The position numbers and the translations under genes were made by a program. 53,755 bases of DNA from an uncultured Catenibacillus sp. GTDB taxonomy: Bacteria > Bacillota > Clostridia > Lachnospirales > Lachnospiraceae. The notes under the pieces are model-generated. The model searched no databases. It saw only the letters and a program-made list of their open reading frames with translations, and was not told the origin of the DNA. The stretch is from the NCBI GenBank assembly GCA_934339005.1, contig CAKRHR010000017.1:1-53755 (forward strand). Reading direction: 5' to 3'. This document shows, piece by piece, positions 41,230 through 49,824 of this stretch (its first letter is position 1; the number at the start of each line of letters is the position of its first letter).

Positions 41230-43922
41230 TCCAGATTTGTCTTAACGGCTATACTATCGTTGGACCGAAATGGGACGCAACTATTAAGGTTAATAAAGGC
41301 GCCAGTTTGACTATCACCGACTGCCACAGCGGTGACAGTGTTGGTAAAATCACTAGCATAGAAAATGGAGGAAGCGTGGCCATTGCGAACTATGGTACTT
41401 TTATTTTATGGAATGGCTGTATTACTGGAAATTTAACACGAGGCGGCGTAGACAATAATAGTGGAGCTACCTTTATCATGTCCGGTGGTACTATTACGGG
41501 CAACAATAGTGTCGTTATGGGCACTGGTGGCGGTGTAACGAATGAAGGCACATTCATTGTCTCCGGTAATGCAACTATCCAGGGCAACACCTGTAATTGG
41601 AACGGTACTCCCTTTACCGATAATGTTTATCTGGATGGTACGACCATTACAGTTGAAAGCGGAAAGCCCCTCGCTGACACCGCACGTATTGGCATTTTGA
41701 CAAGAGATGAACAGAATGTCGTCACCGGATCCACGAATCTTACTGTTTTTACTAGTGACGACTCAGATTTTGAATTGAAAGACAACGGCAGTAATGGCTT
41801 AATGATGAAAGTTGTTTCTGGCTCTGTCAGCGGTGTTACACTGCTGACAGAGAATGGCGGTGAAGCAATGACCAACAATACCAAGGTCTATGACGGTAAG
41901 GCCGTGGCCTATAATGCTGATTCAGTAAGCTATACGCCGTCTATCTCCGGTGTGTCGTTTAAGTACAAGTGGCAGGAAAGGACGGGAGATACCTACAGTA
42001 ATCTGTCTGATGCCCCCTCTAACGCAGGTGAGTACCGGCTGCTGGTAACAGTTAGGCGGTATGGCAAGCCTTTTAGTACAGAGGAGCTTCCGTTTACCAT
42101 TACCAAGGCACCCGGTAGCGGCACAGTCAAGGCATCCAGCATTATGTACGGGGATCCTTCTTCGTATATCCGCGGAAAGATTAGCAGCAGCACCAACGGC
42201 ATAGATAACGCAACGCGTCAGTACAAACTGAAAGATGCGCCAGACACTGACTATACAACAACTATCCCTACCAAGGCGGGAGTCTATACGATCAAAGTAA
42301 TTTTCCCAGCGACACAAAATTATCAAGAAGTCATCGCAACGGACGACTTTACTATTGCACAGCGGCCACTTCATGTTGCTGTCAAAGTGGAAGATAAAGT
42401 CTATGATGGCACGAAGTCTGCCAAGGCTGTGGCAGAGAGAGATGGTGGGTTCTTTTGGGACGATGTAACGCTCAATACCGATGGTGTAAGAGTGGAATTC
42501 GACACAGAGAGTGTAGGAGAGAATAAGTCCATCATCTTCAGCGGTGAATATACGATTTCCGGTGAAGATGCGAGCAACTACAAGCTAATCCAGCCCAGCG
42601 GTATCACAGCGAGCATCAGGCCATATATTGCTGATGGTAATGAATACAGTACTAACTCCAGTGACTGGCTGAGGAGTGATTTCATCATCACAGCGAAAGA
42701 GGAATGGCAGCTTTCCTATACGAATACAGCAGATGGTAACTGGGTTGATACATTGACCGTATCTACAGAAAACAATAACGGCACGTTGGAATTCTATTTA
42801 CGCAACAAGGTCAGTGGCATCATCTCCGAAAAGGTCACGCAACCTTATAAAATTGATAAGACAGCGCCCACCGGCGAAATTAAAATCAGCGAGAATAGTT
42901 GGAAATCGTTCCTCAACAATATCACCTTCGGGCGGTTTTTTAAGGACACGCAAACGGTGACGATTAATGCAAACGATAACGGAAGCGGTATAAAAACGGT
43001 TGAATATTTGCTGTCGGATAAGGAATTGACCAAAGCGGAGCTTGACGACATGGCCTTCACAGCGTACACCGCACCGTTTGGCATTGACCCCGATAACGAA
43101 TATATCATCTATGTCAGACTGACCGATAAGGTGGACAATACGGATTATATCTGCTCGGATGGCATTGTGCTTGACGGAACAAGCCCCGTTATCACCGGCA
43201 TTGAGAACGGCAAGACCTATTGCGAGGCACAGACGCTCACCGTTGACGAGAAGTATGTAGACACCGTCACCGTAAACGGAACAGAGGTCACACTTGACGA
43301 AAGCGGCAGCTTTGTCCTCTCTCCGGCGGACGGCGAGCAGAAAATCGTTGTCACCGATAAGGCAGGCAACACCGCCGAAATGACCGTAACGGTCAATGAC
43401 GGGCATACCTTCGGCGAATGGACATCAAACGGCGACGGCACGCATACCCGCACATGCACCGTTGACGGATGCTCTGCAGGCACGCAAACGGAGAATTGCA
43501 TCGATGCAAACAAAGACCACATGTGTGATTGTTGCGGCAAGAAGCTGACCGAGCACACCGGCGGGAAAGCGACCTGCAAGGACAAGGCAAAGTGCGAGGT
43601 CTGCGGTGCGGAATACGGTGAGCTTGATCCGAAGAACCACACCGACTTAAAGCACTTCCCGGCAAAAGCGGCGACCAAGACCACCGAAGGCAATATCGAG
43701 TATTGGTACTGCGAAGGCTGTGGCAAGTATTTCAGCGACAAGGACGGTACAAAGGAAATCCAAAAAGTAGACACCGTAACGGCGAAGCTGAAAGACGATT
43801 CCAAATCTCCCCAGACCGGTGACACAAGCAACCTTGCGCTGTGGATTGCCCTGCTGTTTGTCAGCGGAGGTGCAGCCATCGGTACAACGGTTGTCAGCAG
43901 AAAGAAAAAGTACAACAAATAA
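41196..43922 (+). CDS. Sortase-anchored surface protein, 5' end disrupted
   Basis: About 900 residues in one frame but no proper start: the first codon is TTG with no ribosome binding site. Segments in order: a beta-helix-like repeat region (~15-140; GCITGNLTRGGVDNN, GATFIMSGGTITGN), an MBG/YDG-type region (~220-480; KVYDGKAVAYN, KVEDKVYDGTKSAKAV, ASNYKLI), an Ig-like region (~490-740), a Cys-rich CxxC stretch (~750-860; CDCCGKKL, CEVCGAEYG, YWYCEGCGKYF), and the sorting signal SPQTGD, a TM helix and RKKKYNK. The 3' third is richer in G and C than its neighbours, suggesting transfer. If expressed, it would need a frame-restoring change or sit behind the 5' fragment. Confidence 0.75.
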   Translation: MCLRENGCNNNVQICLNGYTIVGPKWDATIKVNKGASLTITDCHSGDSVGKITSIENGGSVAIANYGTFILWNGCITGNLTRGGVDNNSGATFIMSGGTITGNNSVVMGTGGGVTNEGTFIVSGNATIQGNTCNWNGTPFTDNVYLDGTTITVESGKPLADTARIGILTRDEQNVVTGSTNLTVFTSDDSDFELKDNGSNGLMMKVVSGSVSGVTLLTENGGEAMTNNTKVYDGKAVAYNADSVSYTPSISGVSFKYKWQERTGDTYSNLSDAPSNAGEYRLLVTVRRYGKPFSTEELPFTITKAPGSGTVKASSIMYGDPSSYIRGKISSSTNGIDNATRQYKLKDAPDTDYTTTIPTKAGVYTIKVIFPATQNYQEVIATDDFTIAQRPLHVAVKVEDKVYDGTKSAKAVAERDGGFFWDDVTLNTDGVRVEFDTESVGENKSIIFSGEYTISGEDASNYKLIQPSGITASIRPYIADGNEYSTNSSDWLRSDFIITAKEEWQLSYTNTADGNWVDTLTVSTENNNGTLEFYLRNKVSGIISEKVTQPYKIDKTAPTGEIKISENSWKSFLNNITFGRFFKDTQTVTINANDNGSGIKTVEYLLSDKELTKAELDDMAFTAYTAPFGIDPDNEYIIYVRLTDKVDNTDYICSDGIVLDGTSPVITGIENGKTYCEAQTLTVDEKYVDTVTVNGTEVTLDESGSFVLSPADGEQKIVVTDKAGNTAEMTVTVNDGHTFGEWTSNGDGTHTRTCTVDGCSAGTQTENCIDANKDHMCDCCGKKLTEHTGGKATCKDKAKCEVCGAEYGELDPKNHTDLKHFPAKAATKTTEGNIEYWYCEGCGKYFSDKDGTKEIQKVDTVTAKLKDDSKSPQTGDTSNLALWIALLFVSGGAAIGTTVVSRKKKYNK

Positions 43923-44058
43923 TTGAACATCGTCAATTTTTGAAATAAAGTATATTACAAGTTTTGGGAGTAGTTCAATGAATTGATAAAGCAAGTTTAA
44001 AAAATATTATATAGGTGTAGCGGGTGTGAACGGATACAGATATCATAGAACGTAAATG

Positions 44059-44099
44059 ATAAGCGCTTGGGTAGATTTGAGAAATTACCCAAGCGTTTA
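44059..44099. terminator. Terminator downstream of the second TIM-barrel isomerase
   Basis: AAGCGCTTGGGTA pairs with TACCCAAGCGTTT around a ~12-nt loop. It ends the minus-strand isomerase gene. Confidence 0.75.
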
Positions 44100-44111
44100 T
44101 TGATGGAAAAT

Positions 44112-44951
44112 TTATTTAGAAAGTTCCTGTATATACTTCAATGACGCAATTTGGTCTTCGACGATGTCGCCTTTGGAGGCATCCTGGTCGAGGATGTAGA
44201 GAATGCGGTTTTTGTCTTTTTCAGGAACAGCGTCAAGAACAGCTTTAAAATCAACAGCGCCGTGACCGCATGATACGAAGATATCTTGGCGGTCAATGGT
44301 CTTGTAATCTTTGCTGATATCTTTAAAATGCAAAATACTGATGCGGTTAATATGCTGGCGCACATAGTCAGCTGCGTCAACACCTGCATAAACAAGCCAT
44401 CCGGTATCAGCTTCAAGCATTAATTCTTCCGGGCTGCACTGATCAAGAAAAATATCCATGATGTATTTGTCTTGACCATCACGGTCAGTAATTATTGATA
44501 AATCATGTTCGTGATTGTGCAGGATAATCTGCACATGATATGCAGCAAGCACTTTGGCGATGCGGTGCACCATGTCGATGTCTTCATAAATACTGTCAAT
44601 ACCATTTTTATATTCAAGAAAACTGATAACAATATAAGAAATCTGATTTTTTGCGCAGAATTTTCCAATGTCATCAATCTGGTTTTCCAAATCCTCATCA
44701 AAGACAAACATGCCTTTGACATCCAGACCTTCAGAACGAAGATAGGAGAGGCGTTTTTCAAAATTATTTAAATCCCATCCGGAAGCACCACCGGATAATT
44801 TTGCATAAAATGCAAGTGTTTCAGGTTTTGCACCAAAATCAGATACAGGTTCCAGATAACTGCAGCCACTCTCTTTAAGTCTGGCAACACAACCCTCAAA
44901 ATCCTTGTTCATTTCGCCAATCAGGCTCATCGCATTAATTCCAATTTCCAT
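44112..44951 (-). CDS. Sugar phosphate isomerase/epimerase, second copy
   Basis: A 279-residue AP_endonuc_2-type TIM barrel. Landmarks are CVARLKESGCSYLEPVSDFG, ISYIVISFLEY, VQIILHNHEHDL, LMLEADTGWLVYAGVDAADY, ISILHFKDISKDY and VSCGHGAVDFKAVL, with metal-binding Glu, His and Asp in LEP, HNHE, EADTGW and HFKD. Substrate unknown. GGAG lies 10 nt before ATG 44951. It shares only family-level similarity with the gene at 5030. Not part of an obvious pathway operon. Confidence 0.85.
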   Translation of the reverse strand: MEIGINAMSLIGEMNKDFEGCVARLKESGCSYLEPVSDFGAKPETLAFYAKLSGGASGWDLNNFEKRLSYLRSEGLDVKGMFVFDEDLENQIDDIGKFCAKNQISYIVISFLEYKNGIDSIYEDIDMVHRIAKVLAAYHVQIILHNHEHDLSIITDRDGQDKYIMDIFLDQCSPEELMLEADTGWLVYAGVDAADYVRQHINRISILHFKDISKDYKTIDRQDIFVSCGHGAVDFKAVLDAVPEKDKNRILYILDQDASKGDIVEDQIASLKYIQELSK

Positions 44952-45153
44952 GATATTTTCTCCATCTCTTTTATTAAGATAATTATTAAAACTCCTGAAA
45001 TTAAGAAAACGGATATGCCATGCATGAATGTAAGCATTAGCTTTCTATATTTTAGAGAGATTTGTTTGATAATAGTTAAGATATAGTTACTATTTTATGT
45101 ATTCAAGATTATAAAATAGTGAGCATTTTCGAGAAACTAAGTTTCTGGATAAA

Positions 45154-45681
45154 TTAAACATTGACAATATGATTTCCTACAATCTGAAATGAATTTGGAG
45201 TATATTCCATAAATTCAATTCTATTGCCTTCAGGGTCGTGAATCCAGAATTGCTTTGTAAAGTCCGGTCCCATTGTGATTGGTGTGTCTGCAATAACTCC
45301 GGCTTCTTTGATATGCTGCCATGTATCCTCCAGATTTTCAACCTGAATAGCAAGATGCTGATAACCGAAATTTCCAGATAAATCTCCGGGTAAATTCAAA
45401 TCAGGTGATGAATAAAAAAGTTCGATAAATTGATTTTGTGCCATTTCAACATAAGTAATTAATGGTGTGCCAGGATGTTCTTTTGCAAATTGAATATGTG
45501 GCAGTGCATTTTTGTCAGATTCTTTGCCGCAAGCCTGCTCGTATTCACTGAAATGAACAATATCATCTGTTGTTAAAGTGAATTTTTCTTTCATACCAAG
45601 TTTGTTGCAATAAAAATCCAGCATTGTCGGCATATCTTTGACGTTAAACGCAATGTGTGAATAGGAACAAATATAATGCAT
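45154..45681 (-). CDS. VOC (glyoxalase/dioxygenase) family protein
   Basis: A 175-residue protein with two beta-alpha-beta-beta-beta modules: YSHIAFNVKDMPTMLDFYCNKLGM and YQHLAIQVENLEDTWQHIKEAG. Metal ligands typical of the family are His in SHIAF, Glu in QFIELFY, His in YQHLAI and Glu in NRIEFMEY. It could be lactoylglutathione-lyase-like or a promiscuous VOC enzyme. GGGGG precedes the ATG by 10 nt. It lies 18 bp after the FMN dehydrogenase remnant, so the two form an operon. Confidence 0.85.
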   Translation of the reverse strand: MHYICSYSHIAFNVKDMPTMLDFYCNKLGMKEKFTLTTDDIVHFSEYEQACGKESDKNALPHIQFAKEHPGTPLITYVEMAQNQFIELFYSSPDLNLPGDLSGNFGYQHLAIQVENLEDTWQHIKEAGVIADTPITMGPDFTKQFWIHDPEGNRIEFMEYTPNSFQIVGNHIVNV

Positions 45682-45699
45682 AGTTATAATACCCCCAAT

Positions 45700-46401
45700 C
45701 TACCCTTCACGGTGCCATATTACCGAACTGTCAAATGCATCCATTGATTTAACCCCAGTGTAAGCCATGGCATACTTCAGTTCATCGGTCAGTTTATTGA
45801 TTTTGTCGGTGACGCCCTGATGACCGCCCTCTTTTAAATCAGGAATCAGTGCCTGACCGACACATACGGCATCCGCACCTAAAGCAAGTGCCTTATAAGC
45901 GTCCACGCCACTTTCAATGCAGCAGTCCACAAACATTTTTAATTCCTCAAAGTTTTTTGGACGCATATCAAAACCAAGCACATTATCATAAGTACCATCA
46001 TTGCCAAAAGAATGGTCAATATCCATGCCGACAGCAAGCACACCAATAGATTTTGCATGTGCGATTTTATTGAATATAACCTGATTATCTGCATAAGGTT
46101 TGATGATTTTGATAGTTCTGGCACCGGTGGCTGTGATAGCCTCCAGTTCGGCTTCATCCCCCATACCCGTCCAGTAAACAGCACCGGAATTTTTAGCACC
46201 GGTGGCAAGTTCAACCATGCCATTTTCATAAATACGATGCATGTGTGACAGTGCAGCAGTCATAATTGGTGTGTCAAAATGCTCGCCGAATAAATCTATT
46301 TGCGTTGATGGTGTGTCTGAGTCAATATACCGGGCTTCCAACAAAAGTGAATCAAAATAAGCCCTTGTAATTTCATTCGCATCCCCACGTTTCTTCTCCA
46401 T
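45700..46401 (-). CDS. FMN-dependent alpha-hydroxy-acid dehydrogenase with an internal deletion
   Basis: A 233-residue ORF; family members are usually 330-400. The N-terminal ~165 residues fit (ANEITRAYFDSLLLEARYID, PIMTAALSHMHRIYENGMVE, GTYDNVLGFDMRPKNFEEL). Then at about 45935 it jumps to FVDCCIESGVDAYKALALGA and DAVCVGQALIPDL, the phosphate-binding end of the barrel. The stretch that should lie between, with the catalytic SHHHG-type His and the FMN-contacting Lys, is absent, about 60-70 residues lost in frame. It therefore should not oxidise substrate. ATG 46401 follows GGAGGAG. It is first in a two-gene operon with the VOC protein. Confidence 0.8.
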   Translation of the reverse strand: MEKKRGDANEITRAYFDSLLLEARYIDSDTPSTQIDLFGEHFDTPIMTAALSHMHRIYENGMVELATGAKNSGAVYWTGMGDEAELEAITATGARTIKIIKPYADNQVIFNKIAHAKSIGVLAVGMDIDHSFGNDGTYDNVLGFDMRPKNFEELKMFVDCCIESGVDAYKALALGADAVCVGQALIPDLKEGGHQGVTDKINKLTDELKYAMAYTGVKSMDAFDSSVIWHREG

Positions 46402-46596
46402 AAAATAAATCTCCTCCGAAAAAGTATCTGGCTCTATTATAAAATAAAATGAATTGCATATGCAATGATAGGATATGAAAAAATATAGTAGAATATTGTG
46501 ATAACACCGGATAGTAAAGTGTATTTTAAAAAATATCAAAGTGCACAGACTTTATTTATCAGAAATAGAAAATACGCCAGGTAGTGTAATTTTTCA

Positions 46597-47160
46597 TCAT
46601 AGAAAGGAAAAATCCCACCTGCAATCAGGGGTGTGAAAAAAATGTGTGATGTCATCGACCAGTTCTTTGAGTATATGATTGATTTTTGACGGGTTGATTT
46701 TTGGCAGGTCGGATACTTCGATTTTATCCTTGCCAAGCATTGTTTTGAGGGCGATAGTCAGCATGCGGATATCGTATTGTCCTTTGAACAGAGGCACAAT
46801 CGGTTTATCCAGATGATACATTTTGTAAACGGCAGTCATGGCTGTTCTGACACTTGTTTCAACCGTAAATACAACGTCACCCTCAAGCCATCCATTTTAT
46901 CTTCAAGATCGCAGTAATACAGAAATTTCTTCAAAATTTCTTCGCCGGTACACTCGTTCATTGGCTTCTTAATATAAGTACCGATGGCGTTGGAGTGCAG
47001 ACCGTAGAACCATAAAACATCCACGTTTTCAGGCTGTGTCGGGCAGGTTGGCTGAAGTGCTACAGATATTTTTACAGAATACATGTTGTCAGATATAGAT
47101 ATACTGGAATGCTCGCTCAACGATATTGCCCTGGAGGTCAGCCGGATATTAAGCATGACA
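46597..47160 (-). pseudogene. Oleate hydratase (myosin-cross-reactive antigen) remnant
   Basis: Two frames carry oleate hydratase sequence. The upstream frame (47156 to ~46885) has QPENVDVLWFYGLHSNAIG and YIKKPMNECTGEEILKKFLY. The downstream frame (~46890 to 46597) has GDVVFTVETSVRTAMTAVY, LDKPIVPLFKGQYDIRMLTI and ends in a C-terminal helix. The intact enzyme is about 570-600 residues; the first ~350, including the FAD-binding Rossmann domain, are missing, and about 60-70 residues plus the reading frame are lost between the two parts. It is a pseudogene. Oleate hydratases detoxify unsaturated fatty acids. Confidence 0.75.
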
Positions 47161-47213
47161 GGTCAGGGATAAGTTCTTATTTATTTTTGACCCGCATATC
47201 AAAATTTAACATT

Positions 47214-48518
47214 TTATAACTTCAAATGCTGCTTCCAGCACACATCAAAAATCACAGATACTAAAGAGCCAAAGAGCAATGCCCAGGCCATTGCGGAAAG
47301 CCCAATCATCGATGTGAAAATAAATGCAAAGGCGATGCGGCAGCCAAGAGAAAGTATCGAGGAAGCGGCGAACAAATTCATTTTCAAATGTGCTTTAAAC
47401 AGACTTTCGATACTGTACTTAAAAAGCTGTAAAAAGAAGTTCGGGATCATCAGATAGAGATAAACCCTGGCAAATGAAAAGCTTTCCGTGCCCGGATAAA
47501 TCGCGTAAATACTGATGAATTTTCCTGCAAGCAGCACATCTAATACAGAGAGGGCCACACAAATCAGTACACCCTCTTTCATCAGAAAATGATAACCGCC
47601 CCGCACACGTTCGGTGATAGATGCTCCGATATTTTGTGAAGCAAAAGTTTCAAAACCTGTGCTGATGGCCACAATTGGCAGCAAAAACAAATTGAAAATC
47701 GTATTGGCAGCCGTATAGCCGTTGATATAGGCAATACCGGCTTTGTTCACAATTACCTGAAGTGCCATTGTACCAATGGAAAGTACAGAACTCTGGATAA
47801 TTGACGGAATGGCAAGTGTCAGATATTTCTTTAAGGCAGGTGGGAAAAAATATATTTTGGCCTGTGTTCTTTGCTTTAAGATGTAGCGGGCACAGATAAA
47901 TGTCCAGACGCAGCTCACAAACATTGAAAAATCAGAAGCCAGCGCAGCGCCCTCAACGCCCATATGAAAACAACTGATAATTACCACATCCAGCACAATA
48001 TTCATAATCTGTGTGCTGACACAAATGACCGTCTGTGTTTTTGAGTTGCCGCTGCCGTTGATAATTGCGCCTGTCACACCTTGAATGGCGGTTAAGGGCA
48101 GGCTCAGAGCATAAATAATAGCAACCCTTGTACATTCAGACAGAATCTCATCCGGTAGCTGCATGGCGATAAATACAGATTTTGAAAAACATATGTAAGC
48201 GCCGGTGACAATCAGAGATAAGATAAGTGCACCGATGGCGAGGGTAAATAATACAGGCTTTAACTCGTCATATTTTTTTTCACCGAAATAGCGCCCGACA
48301 ACGATATGGCTGGCACCATTAAAGCCATTAAGAATCGCATAGCCGATCAGTAAAATATTATTGGCAGAAGACCAGACAGAAAGAGCAGTGTCGCTGACAA
48401 AACGTGCCACAACAATACTGTCTACCACCATATAGGCCTGATTTAAAATCTGCATTAATATAATTGGTAGCGTAAATTTAAGCAGCACCGAAGAAATTTT
48501 TCCTTTAGTTAAATCCAT
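47214..48518 (-). CDS. MATE-family multidrug efflux transporter
   Basis: A 434-residue integral membrane protein with 12 predicted helices. Family landmarks are LLKFTLPIILMQILNQAYMVVDSIVVARFV in pieces (KFTLPIILMQ, YMVVDSIVVARFV), FNGASHIVVGRYFGEKKYDE, GAIINGSGNSKTQTVICV, and the second half starting YLTLAIPSIIQSSVLSIGT. It probably exports cationic compounds against a sodium or proton gradient. AAAGGAT lies 9 nt before ATG 48518. It faces a MerR-type gene, which may control it. Confidence 0.92.
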   Translation of the reverse strand: MDLTKGKISSVLLKFTLPIILMQILNQAYMVVDSIVVARFVSDTALSVWSSANNILLIGYAILNGFNGASHIVVGRYFGEKKYDELKPVLFTLAIGALILSLIVTGAYICFSKSVFIAMQLPDEILSECTRVAIIYALSLPLTAIQGVTGAIINGSGNSKTQTVICVSTQIMNIVLDVVIISCFHMGVEGAALASDFSMFVSCVWTFICARYILKQRTQAKIYFFPPALKKYLTLAIPSIIQSSVLSIGTMALQVIVNKAGIAYINGYTAANTIFNLFLLPIVAISTGFETFASQNIGASITERVRGGYHFLMKEGVLICVALSVLDVLLAGKFISIYAIYPGTESFSFARVYLYLMIPNFFLQLFKYSIESLFKAHLKMNLFAASSILSLGCRIAFAFIFTSMIGLSAMAWALLFGSLVSVIFDVCWKQHLKL

Positions 48519-48615
48519 AAAATAGTATCCTTTCAGGTAAAGTTATTGTATATTGATAGCATCATCATACATAGGATAAGCATATTGAAGATTGAATTAA
48601 AATGCCATATTGTTT

Positions 48616-48644
48616 TTGACTTTATAAATATGCAAATGTATAAT
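48616..48644 (+). promoter_or_regulatory. Promoter of the MerR gene
   Basis: TTGACT (48616-48621), 17-bp spacer, TATAAT (48639-48644). The transcript would begin near 48651 and have a ~180-nt leader. Confidence 0.7.
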
Positions 48645-48681
48645 AAACCTGAACGTAACGTATATGTCAAGAAGAATATTA

Positions 48682-48732
48682 TGATATGAGTGTCAAAAAT
48701 CTAAATCGCAATTGTGCTTACACAAATGAGTA
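48682..48732. repeat. Inverted-repeat element, copy 3 (one arm)
   Basis: TGATATGAGTGTCAA at its left, then AAATCGCAATTGTGC. Read on the minus strand it aligns with most of copy 1 over about 50 bp. The second terminal arm was not found, so the copy looks partial. Confidence 0.6.
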
Positions 48733-48833
48733 TTTATGCAGCAATCTGCAATAAAATATCAATAGCAGTGCTTTGCAACAGAAGACAGGAAAAGGCTTGA
48801 ATACATGAATATAAATATCGAAGGGGAAATCTT

Positions 48834-49655
48834 ATGGCAAAAGAAAAATTATATACTGTCGGTGAGTTCGCTAAAATCTGTCAAGTGACGCCGAGAACAT
48901 TGAAATATTATGAGGAAAGACATCTGTTGCAGCCGGCTGTCACAGGGGATAATGGCTACAGATATTATTCACTCGGACAAATAGATGAAGTGTCAGCAAT
49001 TTTATTATTTCGGGATTACGGATTCTCGTTGGATGAAATATCTTCAATCATGCAGCAAAATGATTTTGAGGGCATTTCCCTGCGCATGAAAATGTTGCTG
49101 GATATTATCAGAGAACAAAAGGAAAAACTTGAAATTCGGGAAAAAAATATACGCTATACTTCAGCACACATTGAACGGGCAAAACGATATCCGGAAAAAA
49201 TTTTTGTGGATGTGCAGGAAATTAATGCATGGTTTGAGCCGGTGCAGATTAGAGAGGATAACACATTTATCATTAATTATCTGACAGATGGCTTTCGAAG
49301 TGGCACATGCTTTTGGGTGAAGGATTTGACTGTGTGTGGACGCTACCGCGAGGAGGTAAAACAAACATTTGAAGAAAAGCATCAGAAAACAGAAAATGAA
49401 ACGACACATGACCAATCGATATCTGGACAGAAAACATTAAATAAGCAAAACATACATCTTTCAGGAAAATGTGTGAGTCTATATGCTTTTGGATGGCCGA
49501 GGAAAGAAATCATTGCAAAGACTGTCAGTGCTGCCGAAAAAGAAAATATACAGCCGACAATGATTTTCTGTGAAATGATTCTGGAAAACATATCCCCGGA
49601 TAAATGTCTTTTCAGATATTTCGCACAGGAGCATATAACATGGGAAAATGAGTAA
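48834..49655 (+). CDS. MerR-family regulator with GyrI-like effector domain
   Basis: A 273-residue regulator. The MerR helix-turn-helix (~5-75) shows YTVGEFAKICQVTPRTLKYY, GYRYYSLGQIDEVSAILLFR and FSLDEISSIM; a coiled-coil dimerisation helix follows (~85-120). The C-terminal half (~125-270) resembles the BmrR/GyrI-type effector-binding fold that senses drug-like molecules. Its divergent neighbour is a MATE transporter, so drug-induced control of efflux is the natural inference. GAAGGGG precedes the ATG by 8-9 nt. Confidence 0.88.
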   Translation: MAKEKLYTVGEFAKICQVTPRTLKYYEERHLLQPAVTGDNGYRYYSLGQIDEVSAILLFRDYGFSLDEISSIMQQNDFEGISLRMKMLLDIIREQKEKLEIREKNIRYTSAHIERAKRYPEKIFVDVQEINAWFEPVQIREDNTFIINYLTDGFRSGTCFWVKDLTVCGRYREEVKQTFEEKHQKTENETTHDQSISGQKTLNKQNIHLSGKCVSLYAFGWPRKEIIAKTVSAAEKENIQPTMIFCEMILENISPDKCLFRYFAQEHITWENE

Positions 49656-49677
49656 AATCAGGAGTATCTATATAGTC

Positions 49678-49716
49678 TGTGATACTAACATTATCTGGAA
49701 CAATGTTAGTATCACA
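49678..49716. repeat. Perfect 15-bp inverted repeat after the MerR gene
   Basis: TGTGATACTAACATT and AATGTTAGTATCACA around a 9-nt loop. The stem is perfect but no T-run follows (GCGGGGTCC), so it is a hairpin or protein-binding dyad rather than a clear intrinsic terminator. Confidence 0.7.
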
Positions 49717-49824
49717 GCGGGGTCCAAAATACATTCAAAAAGTTCCATGAAATATTTTTCAATACTTAATATATGCTAATATTCTAAAGGTATAAGGAAA
49801 AGAACAATACAGGAAAATAAAACT

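Larger units (their letters stand above)
48519..48833. other. Divergent region between MATE and MerR genes
   Basis: Carries the promoter at 48616-48644 and inverted-repeat element copy 3 (48682-48732) inside the MerR leader. No gene is seen. A MerR operator with a 19-20-bp promoter spacer was not found. Confidence 0.5.

Noticed and set aside
42798..43936. Long minus-strand reading frames opposite the surface protein (for example 43217-43936)
   Set aside because: They are shadows of the plus-strand gene, favoured by its GC-rich 3' end; no ribosome binding site and no recognisable domains.
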